Under the pieces are notes generated by a model. That model searched no databases, was not told where the DNA came from, and was given only the letters and a program-made list of their open reading frames with translations. DNA of 63,339 bases from Myxococcales bacterium (GTDB lineage: Bacteria; Myxococcota_A; Polyangia; Haliangiales; Haliangiaceae): the NCBI GenBank assembly GCA_028287135.1, contig JAQBQE010000070.1:1-63339 (forward strand), given 5' to 3'. Within the stretch, counting starts at the first letter, position 1. Each line of letters opens with the position of its first letter. Made by a program: the position numbers and the translations under genes. Below are positions 1-8,738 of the stretch, piece by piece.

Positions 1-1340
1 ATCGCGATCCCGACGAGCGCGCCGGTGATCTGTTGCATCGACTTGCGGGTCGCCTCCTTCGGCGGCAGCCCCTCCTCGTGCATCACGCGCTCGACGTTCT
101 CGACGACGACGATCGCATCGTCGACGAGAAGACCGATCGCGAGGACCATCCCGAACATGGTCAGCGTGTTGATGCTGTAGCCGAACGCGGACAGCACGCC
201 GAAGGTGCCGAGGAGCACGACCGGCACCGCGAGGGTCGGAATCAGCGTCGCGCGGAAGCTCTGGAGGAACAGCAGCATGACGAGGAACACGAGGCCGATC
301 GCCTCGACCAGCGTGATCACGACCTCCTCGATCGAGATCCGGACGAACGGCGTGGTGTCGACCGGGTAGCGAACCTCGAGGCCCTGCGGGAACCCGGGCT
401 GCAGCTCGGCCAGGCGCTGCTTGACGGCAACGTCGGTCTCGAGCGCGTTGGCGCCGACCGCGAGCCGGATACCCATGCCGGAGGTCGGCGCGCCATTGTA
501 GTAGCTCTCGACCTCGAAGCTCTCGCCGGTGAGCTCGACGCGAGCGACATCCCCGAGCCGCACGTTCGATCCGTTCGGGTTGACCCGCATCAGGATGGCC
601 GCGAACTCCTCGGGAGTCTGCAGCCGGGTCTGCGCCGAGATCGTCGCGTTCAGCTGCTGGCCCGCGACGGAGGGCGTGCCACCGAACTGACCTGCTGTGA
701 CCTGCGCGTTCTGCGCCTGCACGGCGGCCGCGACATCGACCGGGGTGAGGTTGAACGCGGTCAGCTTGTCGGGGTCGAGCCAGATCCGCATCGCGTACTG
801 GGTGCCGAACACCTGGATGTCGCCGACCCCCGCGACGCGTGACAGTGGCTCCTGCAGGTTCGAGAAGACGTAGTCCGAGATGTCGTTGCGCTGCATCGAG
901 CCGTCGGTCGACACGAACGCCGCGATCATGAGGAAGTTGCGATTGGACTTCGCGACGCGCACGCCCTGGCGCTGAACCTCGAGGGGAAGCTGGGGCATGG
1001 CGAGCTGCAGCTTGTTCTGGGTCTGGACCTGCGCGATGTCGGGGTTGGTGCCGGGCTCGAACGTGAGCTCGATCGACGCACCGCCGGTGGCATCGCTGCC
1101 CGACGAGATGTAGCGCAGGCCGTCGAGGCCGGTCATCCGCTGCTCGATGACCTGGGTCACCGTCTCTTCCACGGTGCGCGCCGACGCGCCCGGGTAGCTG
1201 GTGGTGATCGTGATCGCGGGCGGCGCGATCGCGGGGTACTGCGAGATCGGGAGCCCGAAGATCGACAGCCCGCCCGCGATCATGACGATGATCGCGAGCA
1301 CCCACGCGAAGATTGGTCGATCGATGAAGAACTTCGCCAT
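1..1340 (-). CDS. RND multidrug efflux inner-membrane transporter (AcrB/MexB type), 3' end outside window
   Basis: This is the proton-driven inner-membrane pump of a tripartite RND efflux system. Translation from the ATG at 1340 gives MAKFFIDRPIFAWVL, the classic start of HAE1-family pumps with TM1, followed by the periplasmic pore domain. From about residue 335 come TM2-TM4, including GLLVDDAIVVVENVER, which holds the paired TM4 aspartates of the proton relay. Only about 446 of roughly 1,040 residues are inside the window. It lies 9 bp behind the adaptor gene, with a GAGG ribosome site in the gap, so the two form one operon. A TolC-like partner is not visible. The family is certain; the substrate cannot be told. 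Confidence 0.95.
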   Translation of the reverse strand, partial: MAKFFIDRPIFAWVLAIIVMIAGGLSIFGLPISQYPAIAPPAITITTSYPGASARTVEETVTQVIEQRMTGLDGLRYISSGSDATGGASIELTFEPGTNPDIAQVQTQNKLQLAMPQLPLEVQRQGVRVAKSNRNFLMIAAFVSTDGSMQRNDISDYVFSNLQEPLSRVAGVGDIQVFGTQYAMRIWLDPDKLTAFNLTPVDVAAAVQAQNAQVTAGQFGGTPSVAGQQLNATISAQTRLQTPEEFAAILMRVNPNGSNVRLGDVARVELTGESFEVESYYNGAPTSGMGIRLAVGANALETDVAVKQRLAELQPGFPQGLEVRYPVDTTPFVRISIEEVVITLVEAIGLVFLVMLLFLQSFRATLIPTLAVPVVLLGTFGVLSAFGYSINTLTMFGMVLAIGLLVDDAIVVVENVERVMHEEGLPPKEATRKSMQQITGALVGIA

Positions 1341-1349
1341 CGCTCGCCT

Positions 1350-2549
1350 CTAGCGAACCGCCGCGCTGCCGGCAGACGCAGGCGCAGCAGCTTGTTTGCT
1401 CGGGTTCTGCGCGGGCACCGCGGTGACCGGAGCGCCCGGGCGCACCTTCTGCAATCCCTCGGTGATCACGCGATCGCCCGCGGCGAGCCCGGCGGTCACC
1501 AGCCAGGCGTCACCCACTGCACGCTCGGTGACGAGCTGACGGCGCTCGACCTTGCTGTCCTTGTCGACCACCAGCGCGACCGGGCGGCCGTTCTGATCGC
1601 GCGTCACGGCGCGCTGCGGGACGAGGATCGCGACCGGGTTCCTGCCTTCGTCGAGCCGGGCGCGGACGAACATGCCCGGCAACAACTCGCCCTTCGGGTT
1701 GGGGACGATCGCGCGCAACGAGATCGAGCCGGTGGTCTGGTCGACGCTGACATCGGTGAACTGCATCGTGCCCGGCGTGCCGTAATCGCGGCCGTCCTCG
1801 AGGATGATCGTGACCTTGGCCTCGCCGGCCACGGTCTGCAGCTCCCCGCTCTCGAGCGCGCGCCGCAGCCGCAGCGCTTCGGCGCTCGACCACACGAGGT
1901 CGACGTACACGCGATCGAGCTGCTGGACGGTGGCGAGCAGCGTCGCCGGCGTCTGCTGGACGAACGCACCTTCGGTGACCTCGGCGCGGCCGATCCGTCC
2001 CGCGATCGGCGACGTCACGGTCGTGAACTCGAGGTTGATCCGCGCGCTCTTGACCTGCGCTCGCGCCGCCGCGACATCGGCCTTCGCGGTCTTCAGCTTC
2101 GCGATCGCGTCGTCGTACTCCTGGCGGCTGATCGCGTTGGATTCGATCAGCTTCGTGTAGCGCTCCGAGAGCGACTGCGCCGCATCGACGCCGGCCTCGG
2201 CCCGCGCTAGCTGCGCCTGCGCACTCTCGAGAGTGGCCTGGTAGGGCGCAGGATCGATCTTGAACAGCGGTTGGCCTACCTTGACGTCGGTGCCCTCCGT
2301 GAACAGGCGCTTGAGGACGATGCCGTTGACGCGGGCGCGCACCTCGGCGATCCGGAACGCCGAGGTTCTCCCAGGGAGCTCCTTGGTCAGGGTGATCGGC
2401 TCGGGCTTGATCGTCACCACCCCGACCTCGGCCGGTTTCTGGGACGCCCCGGCGGCGCCGCCACCTGCGGGGGCCGCCGCGTTCTCCTTGCCGCATGCCG
2501 CGAGGGCCAGTGCGAGGACAACCGAGCTGACTGTCGCGATCCGGTTCAT
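1350..2549 (-). CDS. RND efflux periplasmic adaptor lipoprotein (AcrA/MexA family)
   Basis: This membrane-fusion protein links the RND pump to an outer-membrane channel. The reading frame is open further upstream, but the ATG at 2549 is preferred. It has AGGAC about six bases ahead and begins a lipoprotein signal with the lipobox LALAAC (lipidated Cys19). The 399 residues then show the family order: barrel-sandwich half, a long Ala/Gln-rich alpha-hairpin (about residues 95-170), the second barrel half, a beta-barrel and a C-terminal membrane-proximal domain. Length and order are normal. It is the first gene of the efflux operon. No regulator gene is adjacent in the window. Confidence 0.95.
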   Translation of the reverse strand: MNRIATVSSVVLALALAACGKENAAAPAGGGAAGASQKPAEVGVVTIKPEPITLTKELPGRTSAFRIAEVRARVNGIVLKRLFTEGTDVKVGQPLFKIDPAPYQATLESAQAQLARAEAGVDAAQSLSERYTKLIESNAISRQEYDDAIAKLKTAKADVAAARAQVKSARINLEFTTVTSPIAGRIGRAEVTEGAFVQQTPATLLATVQQLDRVYVDLVWSSAEALRLRRALESGELQTVAGEAKVTIILEDGRDYGTPGTMQFTDVSVDQTTGSISLRAIVPNPKGELLPGMFVRARLDEGRNPVAILVPQRAVTRDQNGRPVALVVDKDSKVERRQLVTERAVGDAWLVTAGLAAGDRVITEGLQKVRPGAPVTAVPAQNPSKQAAAPASAGSAAVR

Positions 2550-2712
2550 AAAACGTCCTGGGAACATCACACCGGAGCACCAGTGACTAGCAACCGGTAC
2601 CTGGCTCGACCAGGAGCTTAGCCGCCCGCGACCGGGATGGTGTGTTGCGTAGTGTTTGCGTGCAATGGCCATGCGCAGCGCAGGGGGTCTGCGCGCGTGT
2701 TACACCCATCCC

Positions 2713-3540
2713 GTGTCGATCCTGGCCACGCACACGATCGGGTTCATCGGCGGCGGCAACATGGCCGAGGCGCTGATCCGCGGCCTGGTCCGCGGCGGGC
2801 ACATCGCCGCCGACCGGATCTCGGTGTCGGGTCCCCGACAGGAACGCCTCGACGAGCTCGAAGCGGCCTATGCGATCAAGGTGACCACGGATAACCGTGA
2901 GGTCGCACGCACCTCGGGGATCGTGGTGCTCGCGGTCAAGCCGCAGATCCTCGACAAGGTCCTGCGCGACATCGGCGAGCATCTCGCAGCGGGGACCCTG
3001 GTGATCTCGATCGCCGCTGGCGTCGACACCGAGGCGATCGAGACCGCCGTCGCCGAGGGCGTGCGGGTCGTTCGCGCGATGCCCAACACGCCCGCGCTGG
3101 TCGGCGCCGGTGCCACCGCGATCGCGCCCGGCCGCCACTCGAGCGAGGCCGATCTGGCGACGGCCAAGGCGATGTTCGATGCCGTCGGAATCTCGGTCGT
3201 TCTCGAGGAGCACCACCTCGATGCGGTCACCGGGCTGTCGGGCTCGGGTCCCGCGTACATCTTCCTCATCCTCGAGGCGCTCTCGGACGCTGGCGTCAAG
3301 GTCGGGCTGTCGCGCCGCAATGCGCAGCGGCTCGCGGCGCAGACGGTGATGGGCTCCGCGAAGATGCTGCTCGAGACCGACGAGCACGTCGGTCACCTGA
3401 AGGACATGGTCACGTCTCCAGGCGGCACCGCGATCGCGGGCCTCCACACCCTCGAAGAGGGCGGCTTGCGCACCACGCTGATCAACGCGGTCGAGACCGC
3501 GACCAAGCGCGCGCGCGAGCTCGGCCGCGGCGGAAAATGA
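2713..3540 (+). CDS. proC: pyrroline-5-carboxylate reductase
   Basis: This enzyme catalyses the last step of proline synthesis, the NAD(P)H-dependent reduction of 1-pyrroline-5-carboxylate in the cytoplasm. The Rossmann motif GFIGGGNMAEALI sits right at the N-terminus. GLSGSGPAYIFLILEAL and the C-terminal VTSPGGTAIAGLHTLEEGG are ProC signatures. The frame is open back to 2656, but family members start just before the Rossmann strand, so the GTG at 2713 (275 residues) is chosen; no strong ribosome site decides it. The stop overlaps the start of the next gene in an ATGA, indicating translational coupling. proC next to yggU is a common bacterial arrangement. Confidence 0.95.
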   Translation: MSILATHTIGFIGGGNMAEALIRGLVRGGHIAADRISVSGPRQERLDELEAAYAIKVTTDNREVARTSGIVVLAVKPQILDKVLRDIGEHLAAGTLVISIAAGVDTEAIETAVAEGVRVVRAMPNTPALVGAGATAIAPGRHSSEADLATAKAMFDAVGISVVLEEHHLDAVTGLSGSGPAYIFLILEALSDAGVKVGLSRRNAQRLAAQTVMGSAKMLLETDEHVGHLKDMVTSPGGTAIAGLHTLEEGGLRTTLINAVETATKRARELGRGGK

Positions 3541-3815
3541 TCCGCGAGCACGCCGGTGCGATCACCGTCGACGTGCTCGTCCAGCCGCGTGCCTCGCGCA
3601 CGAAGGTCGGACCGGTCCACGACGGCCGGCTCAAGGTCGCGGTCACATCGCCGCCGGTCGACGGGGAAGCCAACGCTGCCGTGATCGAGCTGTTCGCCCA
3701 GCAGCTCGGTGTGGCGCGTACCGCGGTCGAGGTGATCGCCGGCGCCTCGTCACGGCGCAAGACGTTGCGAATCACGGGCGTCAGCGCAGCCGCCGTCGAA
3801 GGTCTGGTCGGATGA
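3537..3815 (+). CDS. yggU: DUF167 / YggU family protein
   Basis: This is a small cytoplasmic protein (92 residues) of the YggU/DUF167 family, whose biochemical function is not established. The family features are visible: the VLVQPRASRTKVGPVHDGRLKV start and the PPVDGEANAAVIELFAQQLG segment that defines the fold, followed by a glycine-rich loop and IAGASSRRKTLRI. It overlaps proC by four bases (ATGA) and the following lipoprotein gene in the same way, so it is the middle gene of a coupled operon. Length is normal and the family call is secure. Confidence 0.9.
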   Translation: MIREHAGAITVDVLVQPRASRTKVGPVHDGRLKVAVTSPPVDGEANAAVIELFAQQLGVARTAVEVIAGASSRRKTLRITGVSAAAVEGLVG

Positions 3816-5050
3816 GGCATCTCGCGCTCGTGGCGTTGACGGCGTGCCAGGGCACGAGCAGCACGGTCAACCTCGACCTCGTGACCGCGCCCGGCTCCAC
3901 GCTGCTCGATGGCGTCCAGCGCCTTCGCCTGACCGTGACCGAGCCGCGCGCGGTGTTCGAGACCGAGCGCGGTGCAGGTGGCTTCGACCTCGCGTTCGAC
4001 GTCGAGGCGACCGGCCTGCCGGGTGCGTTGATCCTCGAAGGCCTGGATGACAACGGTGCCCTGATCGCGACCGGCGCGTCGCCGCCGTTCCCGTTGACGC
4101 CGATCGAGGCGCGCATCGTCCTCTACGTGGCGGCGCCGATGTCGATCGAGCCCGCCCCCGTGACCCTCGAACCGGCGCGCGAGCTGGTATCGACGGGGAC
4201 CCTCAGCTACGGAGCGATCCTCGCCGGCGGCCGGCATCCGACGACGCAGGCCGCGAGCGATCGGATGACGATCTACAACGCGTATGTCCACACGTTGACC
4301 GAGGGCGCCCCCCTGCCCGCTCCCCGCGTCGGTGTGGGGCTCGCCGTCGACGCGCTCGATCGCGCGATCCTGGTCGGCGGAACCGGTCCCGACAACGCTG
4401 TCACCGCTACCGTGTGGCGGTTCGACACCCGCGTCTCCCCTGCCGGCGGCTATGCCGAGCTCGCGGATGATCCGGCCCTTGCCCGGACCGGTGAGCGGGT
4501 GGTCCGGATCGGCGACGACCGGTTCCTCGTCACCGGGTCCCCCGCGCTCGACATCAACCTCGGCGTCGTGTCGACGCGCTCGGAGCGGGCGCTCCTCAAC
4601 TCCAGCGGGACCGGGCTCGTCGGCACCGATGGGGTGCCCGTCGCCGTGTTCGCGAACGCGAGCGGCATCGTGCGGTTCCGCGACGGCGAGGGCTTCACCA
4701 CGCTGTCGCCCACGCCGCGCCCCGACGCCGGGACCGTGACGCTGCCCGATCGCACCGTGCTCGTCGTTGGCGCCGGGCTCGATGCAACCCGGGTCGACCC
4801 GGCGAGCGGCGAGCTCACCACGATCGCGGGCTTCTTGCCCATCTCCTGCCCGAGCCCCGAGACCGCGGTCACCTCGAGGCACGTCCTCGTCGGATGCGGG
4901 ACACAGACCTACGTCTACGATGCCGATAGCCTCGCGCTCTTGACCGTGATCGCAAAGAGCGGCGTCTCGATGACGCCGCTCCCCAATGATCAGGTCCTGA
5001 TGATGCTCGGCGCGGAGCTGTCGCTGTTCACGCCGTCGCCGCCGGAATGA
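3812..5050 (+). CDS. putative lipoprotein with beta-propeller-like repeats
   Basis: This 412-residue protein of unknown function starts in an ATGA overlap with yggU. The N-terminus MRHLALVALTACQG is a very short lipoprotein signal (lipobox LTAC, Cys12), so an outer-envelope location is likely. The first 120 residues look like a small beta domain. The rest consists of recurring segments such as GAILAGGRHP, AILVGGTGPDN and TVLVVGAGLD, the pattern of kelch-like blades seen in many myxobacterial surface lipoproteins. No catalytic motif is recognised. The same leader recurs in the unrelated lipoprotein at 46076-47032. Confidence 0.7.
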   Translation: MRHLALVALTACQGTSSTVNLDLVTAPGSTLLDGVQRLRLTVTEPRAVFETERGAGGFDLAFDVEATGLPGALILEGLDDNGALIATGASPPFPLTPIEARIVLYVAAPMSIEPAPVTLEPARELVSTGTLSYGAILAGGRHPTTQAASDRMTIYNAYVHTLTEGAPLPAPRVGVGLAVDALDRAILVGGTGPDNAVTATVWRFDTRVSPAGGYAELADDPALARTGERVVRIGDDRFLVTGSPALDINLGVVSTRSERALLNSSGTGLVGTDGVPVAVFANASGIVRFRDGEGFTTLSPTPRPDAGTVTLPDRTVLVVGAGLDATRVDPASGELTTIAGFLPISCPSPETAVTSRHVLVGCGTQTYVYDADSLALLTVIAKSGVSMTPLPNDQVLMMLGAELSLFTPSPPE

Positions 5051-5158
5051 TCACTTCGCCGGCATCTCCGAGCCCGCGAACTTCACGATCTTGAACTCGA
5101 CGCGGCGGTTCGCCTTGCGCTCCTCGGCGCTCTTGTTCTTGTGGAGCTGCTTGATCAG
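5051..5158 (-). pseudogene. C-terminal scrap of an OmpA-family protein
   Basis: In this reading frame the last 35 codons of an OmpA/peptidoglycan-binding domain survive. The segment ERKANRRVEFKIV matches the terminal NRRVEF strand of OmpA domains, and it ends in PAK plus a normal TGA. Nothing of the domain remains upstream: the frame runs directly into the stop of the HATPase gene. It is best read as the tail of a lost outer-membrane gene left behind by a deletion. It is too short to be functional. Confidence 0.6.
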
Positions 5159-5670
5159 GCCGACTGCGTCAGATCAAGTGCGGCAGTGACGGTCACCGTT
5201 CCGTTCTCGATCGTCGCAGCGAGCCGACAGTTTCCCTCGAAGGCGATCCGAACGAGGCCGAGCCGGCTCGGTGCTGCCTCTTCCTCGCTCTGCGCGATCT
5301 GCAGCATCCGGGCGCGATACGCCTGCTCCGGCTTGGGGTAGCTGTTGATCTCGTCGATCGCCTTCATCAAGTTCGAGGCGTTATCGCGGTCCTTGAGCGG
5401 GTTCTGCACGCTGACCTCGACGATGTGGTTCGCACTGCCGTTGACGCGCAGCCGGAACATCGCGCGGTCGCCGCTGACCCAGTCGCCGTACTTGAGGGCA
5501 TTCTCGAGCAGCTCGCCGGTGACCATCGCGATCGCGTGGCAGCCGTCGACATCGGCGAACACCGCCGTGAAGCAGTTCTGCACCGAGGTGCGGAGCAGAT
5601 CGACGTTGCGCCACTCGTTGCGCACGGTCATGTCGATCGAGAACCCGAAGTCGTCATTCGCGTCGCTCAT
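5155..5670 (-). CDS. HATPase-domain regulator (RsbW / anti-sigma kinase-like)
   Basis: This 171-residue protein carries a GHKL ATP-binding N-box, GELLENALKYG (about residues 52-62). Its length suits a stand-alone anti-sigma factor/serine kinase of the RsbW/SpoIIAB type or a related slr1659-type regulator. Later GHKL boxes are poorly preserved, so binding or scaffolding rather than kinase activity is possible. Its start overlaps the stop of the STAS-like gene (ATGA), so antagonist and partner are made together. With the SpoIIE phosphatase and Ser/Thr kinase upstream it completes a partner-switching cassette. No sigma factor gene lies alongside. Confidence 0.7.
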   Translation of the reverse strand: MSDANDDFGFSIDMTVRNEWRNVDLLRTSVQNCFTAVFADVDGCHAIAMVTGELLENALKYGDWVSGDRAMFRLRVNGSANHIVEVSVQNPLKDRDNASNLMKAIDEINSYPKPEQAYRARMLQIAQSEEEAAPSRLGLVRIAFEGNCRLAATIENGTVTVTAALDLTQSA

Positions 5671-6032
5671 GCAAACCTCAGATGGAACAGATCATCGTTC
5701 TTCTCGAACACGCGCAGCGCGTCGAACGACAGCCGCTGCCACTTCAACGTCTGGTCATAGATCATCACCAGCTTGATGTTCGACTTGCGGCAGATCTGGA
5801 TCAGGCGAATCAGCGCCGTGATCGTCGACGAGTTGAAGTGCTCGATCTTCTCGAAGTGCATCTCGACGGTGCCCTGCTTGGCAGCGACGGCCGCGAGCAA
5901 CGCCTCGAACCACGGCTTCAGGGTCTCGCTGGGGTTGCGCTCGTTGCTCTTCCCCTTCCAGGTACAGCGGAACACCGCATCGGGTGCGTCGGCCACCTCG
6001 ATCGTCAGATCGCCAGATTGCAAGTTGTCCAT
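5667..6032 (-). CDS. STAS-like anti-sigma antagonist (slr1659-type)
   Basis: This 121-residue cytoplasmic protein resembles STAS anti-sigma-factor antagonists. HFNSSTITALIRLIQICRK corresponds to the loop and helix where the regulatory serine is phosphorylated by the partner kinase, and a beta-strand (KLVMIYD) follows as in STAS folds. It sits between the kinase-FGE gene and the HATPase gene, overlapping the latter by four bases. It is presumably phosphorylated by the HATPase or the Ser/Thr kinase and dephosphorylated by the SpoIIE protein. The family call is from motif and context. Confidence 0.65.
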   Translation of the reverse strand: MDNLQSGDLTIEVADAPDAVFRCTWKGKSNERNPSETLKPWFEALLAAVAAKQGTVEMHFEKIEHFNSSTITALIRLIQICRKSNIKLVMIYDQTLKWQRLSFDALRVFEKNDDLFHLRFA

Positions 6033-6047
6033 CGGTTCTCCTCGACG

Positions 6048-8738
6048 TTACGGATCCCGCGCCAGGCGAACGCCGACACGGGCAGAGTGCTCGGTTGCAA
6101 GATAGCGGCGGCGCGACGCGAGCCGGCAGTCGATCGGCCAGTCGCACCACGCGCCACCGCGTGACACGACCTCGCGTGGCTCACGCGGCGTGGTCCGGCG
6201 CGGGTCGGGGATGCACCAGTCCGCGACGCCACCCGCGAGATCGCACACGCCATACGGCGAGACGTCCCACAGGAACGCGCCGATCGGTTCGGCGAGCGGG
6301 AGCCCGGGTCGGCTATCGCGCATCTTGCAGAACGTAGCGTCGAAGTGATCGCCCCACGGATAGACGCGCCCGTCGGTGCCGCGCCCTGCCTTCTCCCACT
6401 CGAGCTCGGTCGGCAGGCGCCACGCCTTGCCTTCCTTCTCGGACAGCCACGCCGCGTACGCCTCCGCGGACTCGGCGCTGATCCCGAACACGGGGAGCCG
6501 GATCGGATCGGGCGGGATCACGATCGACGGCAGCGAGCGGTCCGCGATCCAGGCCGGATCGCCAGCGTCTCGATGCCACGTCGGCATCCCGAGCGTGGTG
6601 CGCGGGACGTACGTCGCCGCGAGCTCGGGATCCTTCGCGCGCACGGCATCGAGAAACTCGAACCATTGATCGAGCGTGACCGGGTAGCGCTGGAGGATGA
6701 ACGTCGGGACGTCGATGATCAGGGGCTCGTCGGTCTCGGTGCTCAGCGGATCGCCGCCGAGCCGCGCGTGGCCACCGGGGATCAGTACCTCGCTGGCCGC
6801 CAGCGCGCCGATCGCGTCGGGGACCTCGATCGTGACGTTGCACCATGCGCCGGGCTCGAGGCTGACCGGCCACGAGGCGGTCCGCGGTCCATCGCCGATC
6901 GCGGCGGTGACGATGTAGCGGCCGGCCGACAGCGAGCGCTCGATCGTCGGGCGAGCGACGAGGACCTCGACCGACGCCTCGACGAGCCGGCGATCGCGCT
7001 CGACGAGCTTGGCCAGCGTGACGCGCCCCGCATTGGCTCCGATCGTCAGCTCGAGCACACCGTCGCGCTGGAGCTCGTGCACGTACTCACCGTCGTCGAC
7101 CTCGCGCAGCAGCTGCTCGTACGCGATCTCGTCGAGCGAATCGCCGCGCCGGCGCGCTCGCTGGAGCTCGGACATGAACAGACGTGCGAGCCCGCGGCGT
7201 GCGCGGACGTGATGAGGCACCGCGTCGAGTGCACGCTCGTACGCCGAGACCGCGGAGTGGAAGGTCCGGACCTGCAGAGCGTCGGTGATCCGGACCATGT
7301 CCTCGGCGTCCCACAGGTCCTGCTTGTCGTCGGGCGACGCCCACGGAACGATGTCGGCGCGCAGCGCGCGGAACACGGTGAGCTTCTCGGGGCGCGACTC
7401 GACGAACTCGTGATAGCGCTCGGCGAGATCGTCGCCGGCATCGGCACTCTTGTCTGCCTCGATGCGCTTGCGCTCCTTCTGCTTGGAGCCCTCGATGAAC
7501 TCGTCGATCGCGTCGGCGAGCAAGCGGGCACTGGCGAGCCGCTCGTCGCGCGAGATCGCGATCGCACGCATGCAGATGTCCTCGACCTCGAGTGAAACCT
7601 CGAGACCGACCGCCACCGTCGACGGCAGCGCAGGCATCTGATACATCGCCTGCGGGTCCTTGCCGAGCGTGGTGACGTTGGAGCTCCTGATCTCGGGGAA
7701 GGCCGACGTGCCGGCCAGGATCTCGTAGAGGATCGAGCCGAGCGCGAACACGTCGGTCCGCTCATCGAACCGCTCGATCGAGAGGTCCATCTGCTCGGGC
7801 GCCATGTAGCCAAGTGTCCCGCCGCGGACACCGAGCGGATGAGCGCGCGACTGCGCGAGCCCCCAGTCGACGAGCAACACCTCGCCGTAATCACCGAGGA
7901 GGATGTTCGCCGGCTTGATGTCGCAATGGATGACGCCGCGGTGGTGCGCGTAATCGACCGCGTTGCAGACCTGGAGGAAGTAACGGAGCAAGCGACCGAG
8001 CGTGTAGTCCTTCGGATCTCCCTCGCCGAGCCGACGGCGCCGGAGGATCGCCTCGAGCGAGCTCTCGGTGACCTGGCGCATCACGTAGAACGGCCCGCGC
8101 GCAGCGTCCGTCCCGGCGTCGTAGATCGGGATGATGTTCGGGTGCTCGAGGTGCGAGATGATCCGCGCCTCGCGCGCGAGGATGACCTTGGACGAGTAGG
8201 CGTCGACGTCGCCCTTCTGGTGGCCGGCTTTGACCGCCACGGTGCGGCCGAGCACCATGTCTTCGCAGGCCGTGACCTCACCGAGGCCACCTGCGCCGAG
8301 CGGGAACAGCTTCTTGTAGCGGCTACCGAGGAGCTCCGACGCGCTGGGTGGTGGCGTGGGTGGCGGCGTCGGGGTCGACGGCTTCTCGATGACCTGGACC
8401 AGGGACATGTCGGTCGGCGCGGTCGCCGTCCCGATCGGCATGCTCAGGAGCTTCACGGGCTGGCGACCGACCTTGGTCGGACCCGAGTCGGTCTCGGGTT
8501 CGCGGGCCTTGGGCGGTGGCGCGTTGAACAGCATCGTGTCGCGCCCGGTCGTCGGACCGATCGCGTCGAGCACGGTGGCCAGCTGCCCCTCGTCGAGCCG
8601 TCCCGGTCCGACCCACAGGTCGCGGATCGACGCGGCGGTGCCCTGCGCGAGCGAGTGGATGCCCTGCGCGAAGGTTTCGAGCGTGATGAAGCCTCGCGCA
8701 AGGGCGACGATTCCCACGTTGATGTGGATCTCGGCCAT
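6048..8738 (-). CDS. Ser/Thr protein kinase fused to a formylglycine-generating-enzyme (FGE/SUMF) domain
   Basis: This 896-residue protein is a PknB-like kinase with a C-terminal sulfatase-modifying-factor domain. Residues 1-70 are a short N-terminal domain, and a Pro/Thr-rich linker follows. The kinase (about 140-420) has the glycine loop GAGGLGEV, Lys170, Glu190, the catalytic HCDIKPAN (Asp273) and DWG in place of DFG. A helical and beta linker leads to the FGE domain (about 650-896), with LPTELEWEKAGRG, YPWGD and VSRGGAWCDW. Such FGE domains usually act as binding folds in kinases rather than oxidising Cys. Its start shares one base with the stop of the SpoIIE gene. It probably controls the downstream STAS/HATPase pair. 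Confidence 0.9.
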   Translation of the reverse strand: MAEIHINVGIVALARGFITLETFAQGIHSLAQGTAASIRDLWVGPGRLDEGQLATVLDAIGPTTGRDTMLFNAPPPKAREPETDSGPTKVGRQPVKLLSMPIGTATAPTDMSLVQVIEKPSTPTPPPTPPPSASELLGSRYKKLFPLGAGGLGEVTACEDMVLGRTVAVKAGHQKGDVDAYSSKVILAREARIISHLEHPNIIPIYDAGTDAARGPFYVMRQVTESSLEAILRRRRLGEGDPKDYTLGRLLRYFLQVCNAVDYAHHRGVIHCDIKPANILLGDYGEVLLVDWGLAQSRAHPLGVRGGTLGYMAPEQMDLSIERFDERTDVFALGSILYEILAGTSAFPEIRSSNVTTLGKDPQAMYQMPALPSTVAVGLEVSLEVEDICMRAIAISRDERLASARLLADAIDEFIEGSKQKERKRIEADKSADAGDDLAERYHEFVESRPEKLTVFRALRADIVPWASPDDKQDLWDAEDMVRITDALQVRTFHSAVSAYERALDAVPHHVRARRGLARLFMSELQRARRRGDSLDEIAYEQLLREVDDGEYVHELQRDGVLELTIGANAGRVTLAKLVERDRRLVEASVEVLVARPTIERSLSAGRYIVTAAIGDGPRTASWPVSLEPGAWCNVTIEVPDAIGALAASEVLIPGGHARLGGDPLSTETDEPLIIDVPTFILQRYPVTLDQWFEFLDAVRAKDPELAATYVPRTTLGMPTWHRDAGDPAWIADRSLPSIVIPPDPIRLPVFGISAESAEAYAAWLSEKEGKAWRLPTELEWEKAGRGTDGRVYPWGDHFDATFCKMRDSRPGLPLAEPIGAFLWDVSPYGVCDLAGGVADWCIPDPRRTTPREPREVVSRGGAWCDWPIDCRLASRRRYLATEHSARVGVRLARDP

